Shown: positions 1 through 53,689 of the stretch, one piece after another
Numbering within the stretch: the stretch's first letter is position 1
Layout of the letters: every line of letters begins with the position of its first letter
NCBI GenBank assembly: GCA_033675545.1
Contig: JAWDGP010006922.1
Location: 684,501-748,500 of the forward strand
Direction of reading: 5' to 3'
DNA: 64,000 nt
Source of the DNA: Elysia crispata
Taxonomy: Eukaryota > Mollusca > Gastropoda > Plakobranchidae
The notes under the pieces: model-generated
Seen by the model: the letters and a program-made list of their open reading frames with translations, nothing else
The model's database searches: none
What the model was told of the DNA's origin: nothing
Position numbers and translations under genes: made by a program

Positions 1-355
1 CATGCGGTCTCCTGAAAATAAAAAATCAAATAACAAGCTTTTTATCCACAAAAATTTTGTTTGATACTACTTTTAGAGATGCTGTAAAGTTTTGAAGAAG
101 AATTGTCTATTCTTGAATATTTGTTGTATCTATGAATTAGGAGTGGGGGATATGTAAGCAAACACAGTTCAGCATTTTTACTTGTTTGATTGTAATAAAC
201 TCATGTTGTAATTGCATTGATAAAGCAGTTTATTTACATACACTCAATCAATCCATTTGGAAAGTGGGCATGTGGCAATAAAAAGTGTATGAAATTCATC
301 AGTCAACTTTCTTTTAGTTGCTCTAATGCAATGCCCTGATTAATGATATCAAATG

Positions 356-433
<78 letters not shown>

Positions 434-2315
434 TAATAATGACAATATAGTCAAATACAGATTCTTTGAAATTAAGGGGGAAATTTGCACATTTGGGAAA
501 AAAAATGCTTTCAAGGCTATAAGCCATATTGCCTCGAAGGAGTATTTTACAATAATTGAAAGTTAATCTTTGACGCTATTCAGTGTCCAAAATTGTTTGT
601 TGTGAGAAGTAAAAGAAAAGTGAGCTGGGCCCAAACAAATATAGCAGTGTACCTCAACAATATCTGTTGGTAAAAGATAAGCACCTTTATCATTGCAATA
701 TGCTGCTTACAAATGGCAGAATTAATGTGCAGCCTAGTTGTGATCTATAGGACAAAGTGCTGGCTAAGTTATGTTGGAGAGAATAAAGAGGCAGTGGCAT
801 CATCTAGCCTGGGGTTTGGGGCTTCAGCCCAACCTTGTTGTTTGGACTATTTTGAGCACAATCATTGTTCCGTTCCAATTTCATGCACTTAATTTTCAAA
901 TAGCAGATATAAGAGGATCATAACCATCATCCCCCACTGAATATTGTGAGCTAAATGTATGCTTTCAATGTTCTCACTTTTGGTTATAGATATCCCCAAC
1001 AATCTTTCTATGTCAATATACACATCTCCATCTTGCAAAATAACTGGTTGAAGTATTTAGACTATGCTTACTGATAGTGATCAAGACATATTTTTACAAT
1101 TCACTTGATCCAACTAAGCTACATTTGAAATTTTGAAAATATTGTTCCATGTTTTTATATATGACGACACAATGAATAGTGTTGACTAAAATCGCTTCAG
1201 TTCTCTAGCTCATGATGATAAGCTTTTGGACAAATTGAAACATTTACAGATATATTACTAATATGCCTAACAAGTAAAATGGGTCAATAAAATTAGTGTT
1301 ATTAAGTAAAGATGACATACTTCACCCCACTGTAAAGGGGTATGGGGAGAGGGGTAAGGAGGTCATTCTGCTTGGTGCAGACTTGATGCCGAGGCATCAT
1401 TTCGGGTTTTCGTTAACTGAAGTCGAAGGCAAGGAAAGATGAACAAGATTGTTCAAATATTCAGGCTGTAGGTGTAATCTGGACAAAGAGGGCATTGGGC
1501 TTCTAGTCTATGGTGCTTTTTATTGCCATTTTGCACTTTATTATCGGACTGAAGAATTGTGAGAACAACAGAATAGGCAATACATTTTGATGTTACTGTT
1601 CTGCTTATTAATTATCAACATGTTATAGAATGAATGGATCTGGCAAATTAATGTGTTATTGGATTGTTCAAAAACAAAACAAAGGTTAAACAGAGAGGGT
1701 GAAACAGTTCCAACAAAAGCATATAGAATAACGCGGCAGCTTTAAATGTTTATAGAATGTACGCTATATCTGATTTTATTTTTGACAACGTTAATGTTCC
1801 TGTCGGTTTCCTGCAACGCTCAAGTTGAAGATAATTAGGACTATTTGAATTATGAATATAAGCGTCTTTTCGTGAGCGATTTTGAAAGAGTGCTCTACAA
1901 TTATCCTTATTTCTTTTATTTACCGAGCTCCTGAAGTCGCTCAACAGCAGTGTTCACGCCGGGAATCTCAGCTGGAAGAGCCATGGTTGTATTTGTATTT
2001 TTCACCCTTTGTAGCTTCAGGTTTGTATTACAGAGATATTCTTACAGTTTTATGTCTTCTTGTTTTCAAACGATCTATGAAGAGCAGTCATCACAGTGAC
2101 CTCACACAGAGGTTTAACAAAGAAGGTGATTTCTCTGAAATCTGTGCCAGAGAAGCGCCATCTTGAAAGTTGGTCGTCAACCAAGCCATTGAATAGTGGC
2201 AAGGGAAGAAACGTCTTCTAACTACGTACAAGGGGTAGATAACTCTTTTATTTACGTTTCCAACCAATCACATGGCTATCCCATAACACCACTATCGTAA
2301 ACACAAATTTCTGTT
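1..2315. other. Region upstream of ATG14, no gene recognised
   Basis: AT-rich non-coding sequence apart from an (AAT)n microsatellite at about 359-440. Short open frames here, including one at 1882-2166, show no recognisable protein features. The promoter and 5' UTR of ATG14 must lie in the last few hundred bases, but I see no convincing TATA box or initiator that fixes the transcription start. Confidence 0.5.
359..440. repeat. (AAT)n microsatellite
   Basis: About 80 bp of near-perfect ATA/AAT trinucleotide repeat, with one interruption near 431. The long Ile or Leu runs in the reverse frames are artefacts of this repeat. Confidence 0.95.
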
Positions 2316-11956
<9,641 letters not shown>

Positions 11957-14900
11957 AGAAGGATACGGGAAGAGTAGCAATATTTCTTCATGCTCTTTGA
12001 ACAGATAAAAGGCAACTAAGTATTGTAAGTGACAACACATCTCAATATTTAATTTCACCTTGACATTGTCTCTCAATATTTTTTTTTACATTATCTACAG
12101 ATTTTATGTAGCTTTGTCCCTAGATGTATCGCAGATATATTATCTCATGACATTTCAGATTTACATTTTCTCACAATGTGGCACTTGATCCAGAGCTAGA
12201 GATGTGATCTAGTGGTATGGAATTAATTTTTTATCTAAACTAGAGTGAGGTGTGCAATGCAGCATATAAATAAACATGTGAAGTGTGATCGAAAAATAGA
12301 CAGTCTAAAAGTAAATAGCACACAGCTTTTTAACTATGGGGCAAAAAAGAAATAACACAACTATAGATTTAACATGTAAACGTTTTGCTTTAACAGCTTT
12401 GTTAATAATGATAAATACAGAAGCATTTTTAGAGGATTAATTGGAGGGTGTTGAGATTCTTTTCCACTTTCTCTCATTTTAAAGCAATGTAGGGAATGCT
12501 TAATTTTACAGTACAGCAATGAAATAAGGTGTGAAAATATTTTCTCCCAGCAATTTGTATCAAGCAGTTTGTGAATGTAGCTACATACTGAATCTTGCTA
12601 AATAATTGAATTTTCAGATTTATTTAGAAAAAGAGCCTGTTCATGACATGGTAAAAGTGATGGGATATAAAGAAACCCTGTCCAAATGTGACCTTGATTA
12701 TTTTTCAGTTCAAGGCTGCCAATTTTAGACTTTTTAAGATATAAATTGTTTGAGTGTGAAATTCAAGTTTTAGAATTGGTTTTTTAGTTCAGCAACTGCA
12801 ATTTTTTTTTTATATGGGTTAATCAATAAATTGCTAGCATTATTATTTCACAAGATCATTGAGTGTTTTTATAAATTTCTTAACAATCTTTTAAAATTTT
12901 TATTAATTGGACAATAAGACTGATTTTATCTTATAAATATATGTCTCAAATTTTTTAGGCAACAACAAATAATAGTCTTCGTACTGTTCATCAGTCAATT
13001 TATGTATTTTATCTTTGACCTCACTGATCAGCAATAACAGGTTATCACTGCTATTCTATTCCTGTAATAAAAACAGCTTATATTTTTTAGATAGAATTAT
13101 TCATGCTCTTGGAACAATCATTCGCATTGAGGAAATCAAAAACAAGGTTTATAGCGATTTTTTTTTCTCTATTTTCGCTTTCTCTTTTTCAAAAACTCTA
13201 TCTCGACTCACTATGTAAAACACAATAGATGTGGCAAGTTTTTTGTATGTTTTCCACACGTGTCCCCAAAACACCTTATAGCTTAGTAAGTCATAAATGT
13301 ATTAGCTTTAGGTCATAGTACAAGGTTTGAAAATATGCTTGATTTTAAATTCTTCTATGTCAAAAGTTTGCGAATACAAGACGGCTTTTTTTTTTCAAGA
13401 CTGTCAAGGTATAGAATTTGGCTCAAACAGTTTTAGGTTAAAGTGGAGCTCCAGATTTAGATCTAAATTTAAATGGCAGCCCTGGAAAATGAAAAACTCA
13501 GATATTGAGCGGTTTCTTGGTCATATAAATACAAGTAAGAAATGAATGTGTTATTTAAAACTAAAAGTAATTTGTGTATTTAGGAATATCATGAATACAA
13601 TCTTAGCACTGTGTCCTAGCTTGAGCTATAAATTATATTATTTTGGTATGAAGCAATTATGTCACAAAGAGCTAATGGTAGACTCAAGGGTGCCTATCAT
13701 GCTCATGTACAAAGAACTTAAAGAATATTTTGGGCTTGACAGATTTTTAAAAATTTTTGTTGACAAAAGTGAGTTAAAAATAGCTAATAAAGAAGTAACT
13801 GGAAACAACTGCAATTAATCATGTGATAGAAAGCAGACAGTATTGTAATGTTTTAAAAACACTGTAACAATAAAAATAAAGATTTAGTAAAGATAGAGAT
13901 CAAAGAATATTGAATAGACAACAGATGTAGTTTGAAGTACCAAAAAGAAAAAAAAATGTTTATAAATGTGGTATTGAGTGGTATTCAGATGTATATACAT
14001 ATTTTACCCTGCCATGTCTTTCAAAAATTGATAGTCACTTGCACTTCAATCTGTAACTTAGCTGTCTTATTTCAGCATGTTCAAAAAAACTTCAGATGTA
14101 TTTGAAAAAAAAGTAGTTTGAAGAAACCGGCTAAAGCAAAAAAAAGCTTTGATATGCTTTGCTTTGATATCCACTTACTTTGAAATTCACTGCGTTACAA
14201 GAGCATGCTACAATGTATTGTTACATATTAAAAACACTTCAAAGCCATTTTCTTTACTTAATATATATATGTCTATATATTGTTTAATGTGCTGAAAATG
14301 TTTACAGCAGCACCAGATATATCACACCCAATGAAGGTGAAAAGATTAGTATGACACACTTAGAACAGTTCATTTTCTCCCCGATTTTAAACTTCCTAAA
14401 AGGAGTAAAGCAAAATGAATATACAGCTTTTCTTGTACAAATACTGAATAGCTTTTCTTCAAAAGAGAAATATACAAAATAGGTGGAAAGATCATACTAG
14501 ATCTGGTGACATTTTAGTTATCTTGGACAGATCCTTTGCAAAGATAAAATTGATCTATAGTTAGAAAAGCTGCCAATTTATAAAGCACTGAAGCTCTGTG
14601 TCACTAGGATTTTAACATCAGTACAATTTGAATTGAACCTTTTTTTTTGTATTGTCATATATTTTCATATAAGTTTTGCTTATGTCATCTTTTTCTGTCT
14701 TTATGCTGTCGACATTTTCAGTATTTAGCATTTAAAGGAGTTTCTGTGGATTGCAATTGATATATTCAGCTTTAATCAAATCCTAATTGGAAAACAATCA
14801 TATGTGATTCTAACTGGACCAGAATGGTAGTATTTCACCAAGTATGGCAATTAATTGCCATATTAGCTGGTAGAATTTGTAAATCATTGCCAAATAGTGT

Positions 14901-15240
14901 CTTATTTATACTTTATATACTATTCTTGATTTATATTTTCTGTGTATGTTTTTGAATGTATAAATTTTGCTGCTCAATCATTTAAATTCTTGCCAATGTC
15001 TATGCTGCTAGTCGAGACATTGTATATACTTCATATCTCCGGTGCCTCTTCATAAGTAGTCAGTTTCATGTCATAAAAATTCAATTCCAATGCTCTTTGC
15101 TGTCTTCTTTTTTATTGTTCATATATCAAACAATTATTGATTTTTTGCTTCCTACAAAATGCTAACATTAAAAAATGTATGATTTGGCATAGCAAGCAAT
15201 TATTTTTGGTTGTCTATGCAGTTTGAGAATGAGAAATAAA
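11957..15240 (+). other. Probable ATG14 3' UTR and downstream, several poly(A) signals
   Basis: AT-rich sequence after the ATG14 stop. AATAAA hexamers occur at about 12269, 13869, 13875 and 15235; the last is followed by a T-rich stretch. I cannot tell which is used. One reading frame at 13327-13818 is open apart from a TGA at 13543-13545, but I recognise nothing in it. Confidence 0.4.
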
Positions 15241-15949
15241 TGCAAACTTTTTAAATTGGTCTTTCGACTTTTATTTTCTCTCTCTCCCTAGTTTGTCTGG
15301 GATATAAACAATTATGGAAAAATCCACCTCACACTGCACATTTTGATACCACAGCGTCACTTTAGGGATACTTTAGTTAGGGTGCACCGGTCCTAGTCAA
15401 CTGATAAATAGGTCACGGGGTTGGGGTCATTCAACCGGGTCGAGGTCGGCCTCACCGCTGGCATGCACCAGTCTTTTGTTGTAATAGTTCATCTTAATAC
15501 AATCTGCAAGCTTCATTTAATTATCTTTTAACTTGATCATTCACTAAGTAAAACAATAGTAAAAAGAGTTTTCATAAAAAAAAAAAATTATAAAAATAGC
15601 TTTGATGGAAGATTTTCTATCAGTCATTTAAAAAGTTTGAAAAATTACATGATTACTGAGATAATTAACATGATTAAGTTACCAGTAGCGGACAATCAGC
15701 TTCACAGAACTTGAGAAAAATTTTGCAGTCAATAAGACAAAATGTTTTTCTAAACACTCACACAAAAATCATATTATCAGCTCAAAAATTGTCTGTGAGC
15801 TTGGTCCAATCATAAGTCCTTTAAATTATTGCTACAGTGTATGTTCCTGAATCAAGTTAAAATATCCAAATAAGGAACAATGGTGAATAATAAAAAGCAT
15901 GTGTCATTGGTCATGTTGAACTATCTGTTGTGGCTGACCAGCGTGTTTG

Positions 15950-16440
15950 ATAGATGTTGATGAAGCTATGGGGGTAGTTGGAATGGAGAGTGCTTGTTGC
16001 TCTTGAGAAGACATGTTTATGACTGTTGTGTGATAAATCATGTTTCTGAAGTAATTATTTTTCTAGATTGATGTTTTAAGTCTGTACCCCTTCTATTGTT
16101 ACTTCTGCAGTCTGTGTGTTTGCTAATGGTGCATCTTATGAGTCTTCATTTTCTAAGTTGTCTCTAGTGTCTTTGTGGTCTGTATTTTCATGCTGATATA
16201 ACTGGTGGGAATCTTCTCTGACTCTATGCTATCATTGGGCCTGCTAGTATACTAGTTCTACACTGACTTCGTCATTTGTATGGCTATCTGTCATCGTTTC
16301 AATTGTGTCTGCAAGTGTAAGTGGTGTAGTGTTGTTTTCAATCTGTAAATACTAAATAGTGGCTAGTAGTATGCGTATCTGAATGGGTTTTATTTTCAGC
16401 GTTTTCTCTAGGTGGTGACTCTCTAAGTTTGGAGGGCTTG
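15950..16440 (-). pseudogene. Possible degenerate coding relic, unidentified
   Basis: The minus strand shows polar, protein-like stretches in shifting frames (for example ETMTDSHTNDEVSVE and NTQTAEVTIEGVQT) broken by stops and frame changes. Base composition here is less AT-rich than the surroundings. I recognise no family; it could be the end of a dead retrotransposon or chance. Confidence 0.2.
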
Positions 16441-16771
16441 TGCCTGCTTTGCACACACCCATGCCTTAAGCTAAGTTAAAGAGACGACGATATCACAGAG
16501 ATTAGTTAAGAATAAGAGATTTGTTTTTGTCAATCACGCCATAAAGCTCTAGTCTGTGCCAGAGTCCTAGCCGCTTTTATAGTTGTCATACCTCTTATTT
16601 CCTTGTCGATGTGTTAGCCTTACATTATACGGCAAACATATCTGGAAAAACATCGTCTTGGATAGATCCTGAACACTAGGAGAATGCCATCACTGAGGTC
16701 AACGCTAGAGAACAGCTTTTTATATTTTTTTCTTTTCTTATTTAAAGTCAGTTGGCCACATTTTCGCATAT

Positions 16772-17160
16772 ATTTATAGTGACGATCTTTAATGTGTTCC
16801 ATAATGGTGTAAAAATTAATTTAAAAATTGTTTATGATTACTGAGGATATGAAACGTTAAATGAGAAAGAGAAATACGTGAAAATCGTTCAAGAAGAAAA
16901 AGTGATTTGTATGTGGCCATTTATCTGTAATTATCTTATTAAGTGTACACAATAGAGGCATATTGATAGAGATGATCTTTAGCATGTTTCACAATGGTGT
17001 AAAAAATTAATTGAAAAATTGTCTATGATTGCTGAAGATATGAAACCTGTTAAATCAGAAAGAGAAATAATATTTGAAAATCGCTGAAGAAGAAAAAAAT
17101 GATTTGTATGTGGCCGTTTAATTGTAATAGTCTAATTAAGTTGACACAATAGAGGTAAAT
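16772..17160. repeat. Imperfect tandem duplication, about 190-bp unit
   Basis: Two adjacent copies, about 16772-16960 and 16962-17160. Shared landmarks are TGATCTTTA/GATGATCTTTAG, ATGGTGTAAAAA, TGATTTGTATGTGGCC and ACACAATAGAGG, with scattered substitutions and small indels. The copies look moderately old. Confidence 0.85.
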
Positions 17161-17502
17161 TTATAAAATTTAATTAACAAAGTGAGCACAACGAAACTCT
17201 AAAACAAAACCTTTTAAACATAAAAAAACGGAATTTCACAAAAATCACAAGACAGAGTTGATAGATTGAAGGTCAAGAGGAAACTGGTGCAGGTTGTTAA
17301 CGAATTTGACCTTAGCTTGTTAGACAAATACAAATTTTATTACGCATCAAAGTGCAGTGAGCAAAATATCGGGCGCAGCAGCTTACCCTGCATAGCATTG
17401 TCAGAAAAGCGCATATGACAGTGATTGATTCACTGAAGATGCTCATTGGTAAGAAATATGCGGGCAACCAGACGTTAACTAAAGTATCGCAGAGAGACAA
17501 TT

Positions 17503-18360
17503 TTGAGACACTGTTATACCAGCTATTAATTTGTGATCCCAATCTTGAAAAACTAGATAAATTAAAAAATCTTTGTATGTTGTTTCTTTTTTGAGCAAAA
17601 TTGCATCACCAGAAATGGCATATATTTAGGAGCAATACACACCTTAATTTCCTTGGTGCCCTTCTAAGTTTTATACTATTGTCTTGATTGGCACATAGGA
17701 ATTAAAGTAGGAGGACACAGGATAAACAACTTCAGATATGTTAATTTACAATCACAGAAAACGGAACACGCCTGCTGCAGTTTATTAGTATCATTGACAA
17801 AGAATGTAGAAAGAAAATTGGAATTGAATTCAAACAGCATGACCAGTTCAAATGTTGATGAATTGTTAGATAGGTAGAAAAATTGAAATCTCATGGAGAA
17901 TAACAGGTGAAAATTTCCACCAAAATGGAAACAGCCCTTACATAATATAAATGAAGAGCCCTTCCAGTACTATATTTACCAAAACTTATCTTGGAGAATC
18001 ACATTGCAGATAAAAAAGAAAACTGAAAGCAACAGAAGTAAAATTCTTCAGAAAAATGGTTGGAATTCAAATGATACTATCTCGAGAGCTTTTGCAATGC
18101 TACTCAAGGTACTTTGAGACACTGTTATACCAGCTATTAATTTGTGATCCCAATCTTGAAACACTAGATAAATTAAAAAATCTTTGTATGTTGTTTCTTT
18201 TTTGAGCAAAATTGTATCACCAGAAATGGCATATATTTAGGAGCAATCACATTGCAGATAAAAAAGAAAACTGAAAGCAACAGAAGTAAAATTCTTCAGA
18301 AAAATGGTTGGAATTCAAATGATACTATCTCGAGAGCTTTTGCAATGCTACTTAAGGTAC
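17503..18360. repeat. Segmental duplication, order A - spacer - B - A' - B'
   Basis: Segment A (about 17503-17636) recurs nearly unchanged as A' (about 18113-18246). Segment B (about 17999-18113) recurs as B' (about 18247-18360). A and B are about 360 bp apart in the first copy but directly joined in the second. The copies differ at very few bases, so the event looks recent. Confidence 0.9.
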
Positions 18361-19736
18361 TAAATGAAACAATAATCAGAATCCAAGATTTTCAGTAATA
18401 GATCAAAGGATACTACCAGCAATTAGGGTGCCTACATCACCTTGAATGGGTAAAGAAAAGGAAGAAAATGCTAGCATAAATCCTTATTTTGCTTCTAGTT
18501 TTCAAGTATAGCTCCTCAATTTATAATTCGACAGATGCTGGTATGAAATATACATCCCTGTGAAAAAAATTCAGGCCTGCCAAAATTTTGAGAGCCCAAA
18601 AATTATGTTTTTTAAATCATTGTGTGGTTTAAATGAAGCTAGAAATGATAATTATCATTAGAGAAGGAATATTAAATGCTTTCTTGTACATATATCTTTC
18701 TTAGAGAATATTCTATGTAAATCAAATTTTTATTAAAAAAGAAAAATAAATTCGTTTTTCAATATTTAAAAAAAGGCAAAATGTCCCTAAAATCTCTACT
18801 GGTATTTAAAGGACACATTAAATGCCAGCACAATGCATGGCAAAGGACTTAATTCATTGGGCTGGTCTATTGATCTATAGCAACAAAATTAGAGGGATAA
18901 TGATCACTCGCAAGGAAATTATAGAACAGACAGCATAACATCTTCATTTTATACATCATAATAAATTAGCCAAGCAATACCAGAAGGAATTGTAACTCTT
19001 CGGTGTATGTTAAATCTACTTTTAATTAATCAGTGGGTATCTCTAGTCCAAGATGACATAGTAAAGTGGTTATAAATCTTTGCTGGTCGCCTTAAGTAAA
19101 TACATTGTATGTTATGTTTTTAATAGACTGGAATCAACTCTACACCTCTGACACCTTCTCCATCAGATCATTTCCTTCATGTCTTTTTTTTTTTTTTTTT
19201 AAATCAAAGAAAAAAAAGATGGCAGAGCTTTTGCTGAGGTAACAAATGTTTGCACACATTGTTTACTTTCATACCCAGTCATTGACTTGCTCTTGTTCCA
19301 CATTCGACTATTTTACGGCTCAGAAAAAGAAATTTCATCTTATAGTTTTGAAAATTATTGATACACTGATTGTGGTTTTATGTGTCAACTCCTCTTTATT
19401 TTTTTGAGAGAACTGAGATTTCAATTCATTTATTCTTTCTACCTCAAACTACTCAAAAGCCTCTACTGATAATGATTTTGAGGTCTTCATTTCCTTAGTT
19501 TTTTAAATCATGGCAGAAAAGGGAGCAAACTGACAACAGCAAAAGACAAGTCTGATATGGGAATAATTACAAAAATTCATGCAAACATACAGACATATAA
19601 AAGGAAAAATAAAATAAAAGACTGTAAAACTGACAATAATTTATTTTATTATAAAACATTTTTATATCAAATTTTACTCATTTCCTCATTCTTACCCCGA
19701 ACAAAATACATGCATTAAAAAAAATACAATAACAAT

Positions 19737-19737
19737 A

Positions 19738-19783
<46 letters not shown>
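19737..19783. repeat. (AAT)n microsatellite
   Basis: About 45 bp of AAT repeat in the interval downstream of both ATG14 and BAZ1A. Confidence 0.9.
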
Positions 19784-19784
<1 letters not shown>

Positions 19785-21839
19785 GACACATTAAAGGTAA
19801 ATGCATATAATTTTAATTTTGGGTGTTCTTTTCTTTCTCAGGAACTAACTGCATAAGAATGCTTGCTAAAGTAGAATAGAAACATAAAACTTATAAATTA
19901 AAAGTAAAGAATGGTGTCAAGTAACATCAAATTTCAAAATTTAAGTATAACGAATAGAGTATGGGCCATTTCAAAAAGTACAGAGAGATCTTTTTTTTTT
20001 AAAAAATAACTATATAGATCAGCTTTTAACTGGCTGATCCATTTACCAAACCTAATAATAGGTAAAAATTCTTCTCTCTGTTGTAGATATATAAAATACT
20101 TGGTTACTTTTTACTCGACATAACTTTAAAGCAGTTTCTCAGAGGAAAACAAGTCTAATTCTCAGTTAAAAGATCTGAAAATTAAAGAAAAATAGTAAAC
20201 TGTATTCTGATTTTCTCACAACTGATATGCATTTGGCCCTTTTTCAGGTTTATACGATAGTAAAGAGCTGAAATGAAACTGATGTCACACAAGCTGCATT
20301 ATGAGTTAAACAGATCTGAATGACAATGTTGGAGTATAATTATAATCATATACATTAGGAACCTTCAAAGTCAAAGTTCCATTGGCTTTGCTTAACTCAA
20401 GCTTAACTCAAGAGTCAATCAAAACATGTTAGCTATATCTCCTTTTCAATGGATATTTTCATTATTTAATGCCACCTATGGCTAATTTTATTTTTTGTCC
20501 ACTTTCAATTTCACTTCCTCAAGCATTAAGACCTCTAATAATTGCTCAGTCAGTAGAGCAATGGGCTCTTAATGGTCACAAAGAAGTGCCCATGACTTTA
20601 TGCAACATTGTAAAATAGGTGAAAGGATAGAGATCAACCAAGGACCCAATCCACTCTCAATACTTTGAAACATCCTTAATTTAAAGTGTCCAGTATAGTT
20701 TTTGCACATATGTTTATCCTGTGACAATAATTACACATACTACTTTCTAGTGAGGTCACGGTGCTTTTCTAATAAACATAATATAAAACAAATAACTAGA
20801 GCCTTGATAAATTGGAATGACCTAAGAAAAACTCAAAAGGGGAAAATAATGGACCAATCAAGACCTCTACAGTGGAAAAGTTTGATACATGTATCATCTT
20901 TGTACAGGTGATATTTCATTCATGTAATTCATTTACAAGTATGAGATGGGTATGGTGAAGAGGGAATACAGAGATTACTGCTAGTTAGCAGTGAAAATTA
21001 GAATTGAAGAGATACAGTTTGCCTTGTTAGGACTATTTAACTGACAGCATCTAAAATCTCCCTTGCTGTGATAGTTTGGTCCCACAAACAACTGTCTCAT
21101 TCATTAAAATTAATGTTCAAAATGTTAATGTCACAAAATTTATTGTACAGAAGACTAGTGCAAACTGGATCTGCATTTACTTCTCTAATTTTTTAAAATG
21201 TACAAACTGTATGAAGTTTATACACATAAATGAACATCATTGAATTTCAATACAGTCGAGCATAGATTTCTCAGCTTATCTGGAGAACTTTGATATATAC
21301 AAATAATCTTATACCAAGGATAGACTTGCTGATCCCAACTCCAGGTGATCCAGCAATAAATAGGTATCAAACTCAATGTCTAGGGAGTCCGCTGAAAATA
21401 GGATGGAGAGAGGGGCAGGGTATGCTTGTTTAAAGAGTTATAACAACAGGCGAATAGGATGAAGTCAAAATTTAATGTTAAATCTGCAATAAGAGGAAAG
21501 TCATGATTTTTTTTTTAATTTCTTATGAATCAGATTTTTTTTTAAATTTTAGGGATCCTCAGCTTTTTCAATGAAGAATATGAAAATCCTGAATAGGTAG
21601 AAATAATAAAAGAGACAAAAAGAGAATCAGCAGCGGAAAACTGATGAGTTTGACAAATTCATGCTCGACTGTATTTTCACATTATCACAAGCAGTCATCC
21701 TAAAATGTAATATTTTCAATTATGATGCTTGATGAAATTTATCAATGATAGATTTACCTGAAGAACAAATTTATATACAGCTCAGAGGGCCTAAATTATT
21801 GGAACTGGTTCTGATCAGAGAATACTCCACATTTACTGC

Positions 21840-21845
21840 TTTATT
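21840..21845 (-). promoter_or_regulatory. BAZ1A: Candidate BAZ1A poly(A) signal
   Basis: TTTATT on the plus strand is AATAAA on the minus strand, about 230 nt past the BAZ1A stop codon. Other hexamers lie further downstream, so use of this one is unproven. Confidence 0.35.
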
Positions 21846-21933
21846 CTCAAGACAATTTTTCTTCCTTGGAGTTTGTCATAAATTAACATAGCAAAATTAC
21901 TTAAAATCCAAAGTTGTTATTTTACATATGCTT

Positions 21934-21948
21934 CCCCCCCCCCCCCCC
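21934..21948. repeat. Poly(C) tract
   Basis: Fifteen consecutive C on the plus strand, which is G15 in the sense of the BAZ1A 3' UTR. It would be G-rich in the transcript if the UTR extends this far. Confidence 0.9.
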
Positions 21949-22073
21949 AAGAAAGTCAGAACCAAATATTTAACAATGGGAGGGTATCCTTAAAGGCTAC
22001 AATATTTTTTGCCTTATTGAATTTAACTTTGACTGGTAAAGATCTTCGTATTAAATTACTTTACAAATAAACA

Positions 22074-52623
<30,550 letters not shown>

Positions 52624-53539
52624 GCTTCTTCTTCTTGGTGTGTTTTGGAGGGAAACACAAAGCCTGATTTCATCAATATACCTTGGAAATGTTGATTTGA
52701 TTAGCACTCCAGTGCAAATAATATGTAATTTCCTTCTACAAGCTGCCAATTATAGTTCTGTTTAAGGTGAATATTTTGATTTCTAGCTCCATTCTTTCCA
52801 CAACCTCATCCAAAATGCTGTCTCTCTGCCACAAAGAGGTCATAGATCTGATGCTGGCCTGCGTGAAACCACATGAGAAACCAACGAGTAAGTTGTTTCT
52901 ATTGTAGGGGTGCGGCACATTAAAACTTAAATTTTCGTGCATTTTTAACTTGGAACATAAAAAAAATATGTGCTGCAGCTTGATTAACATTTTATCTGAA
53001 CAATCATGCCTTTTTATCGAAGAATGGTCGTTTTTTATTAATTTTAATCTTCATTTGAATGAAGATTATCGCTCAATCTGAAAACAGTGAACACCTTTAG
53101 AGAGAAATATGCTATTTATAGCAGAAATATGATTGGTTTAGAGCTTTAATGACGTACTGGATGGCTTTATTTTTTACTGCAAGATCTGGTATCCGCATCA
53201 CAACAGTAAATTATTATACGAGGCACATTGGCGGTTGGTCTGGAAGGTCTGGGCTGAAATGGTAGCAATTTTTATTACCGATATGTTTTTTTAATACAAA
53301 AATGAGTTTCTCTGCCTTTTCTTTTTCTTTTTTTTTTTTTTTAAGATGGCAATAAAGCTCGACAGATAACCAGATTTACCGAGAGAAAGAGAGAAAGAGA
53401 AGAAGAAAAAGAAGATGGAGATCGAGAAAATCTACCATGATATCAGATATATTGAGGCAAAATTTAATAATAAACAGCCTGTTGATTTGAGTATGCAACA
53501 ACAAGGTCAATACACGCATTTTCTTGTATTTCTCTCAAT

Positions 53540-53571
53540 CTCACACACACACACACTCTCTCTCTCTCTAT

Positions 53572-53650
<79 letters not shown>
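53540..53650. repeat. (CA)n-(CT)n microsatellite
   Basis: A short CA run, then about 75-90 bp of CT with one interruption near 53570. About 0.9 kb upstream of the BAZ1A start codon. Confidence 0.95.
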
Positions 53651-53658
<8 letters not shown>

Positions 53659-53689
53659 AGTCAGTGTATCGTGCTGCAAACAAAGTCAT

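Noticed and set aside
15360..15480. GC-richer patch starting GGTGCACCGG and ending GCATGCACC as a possible transposon
   Set aside because: The inverted match is only about six bases, and no target duplication was found.
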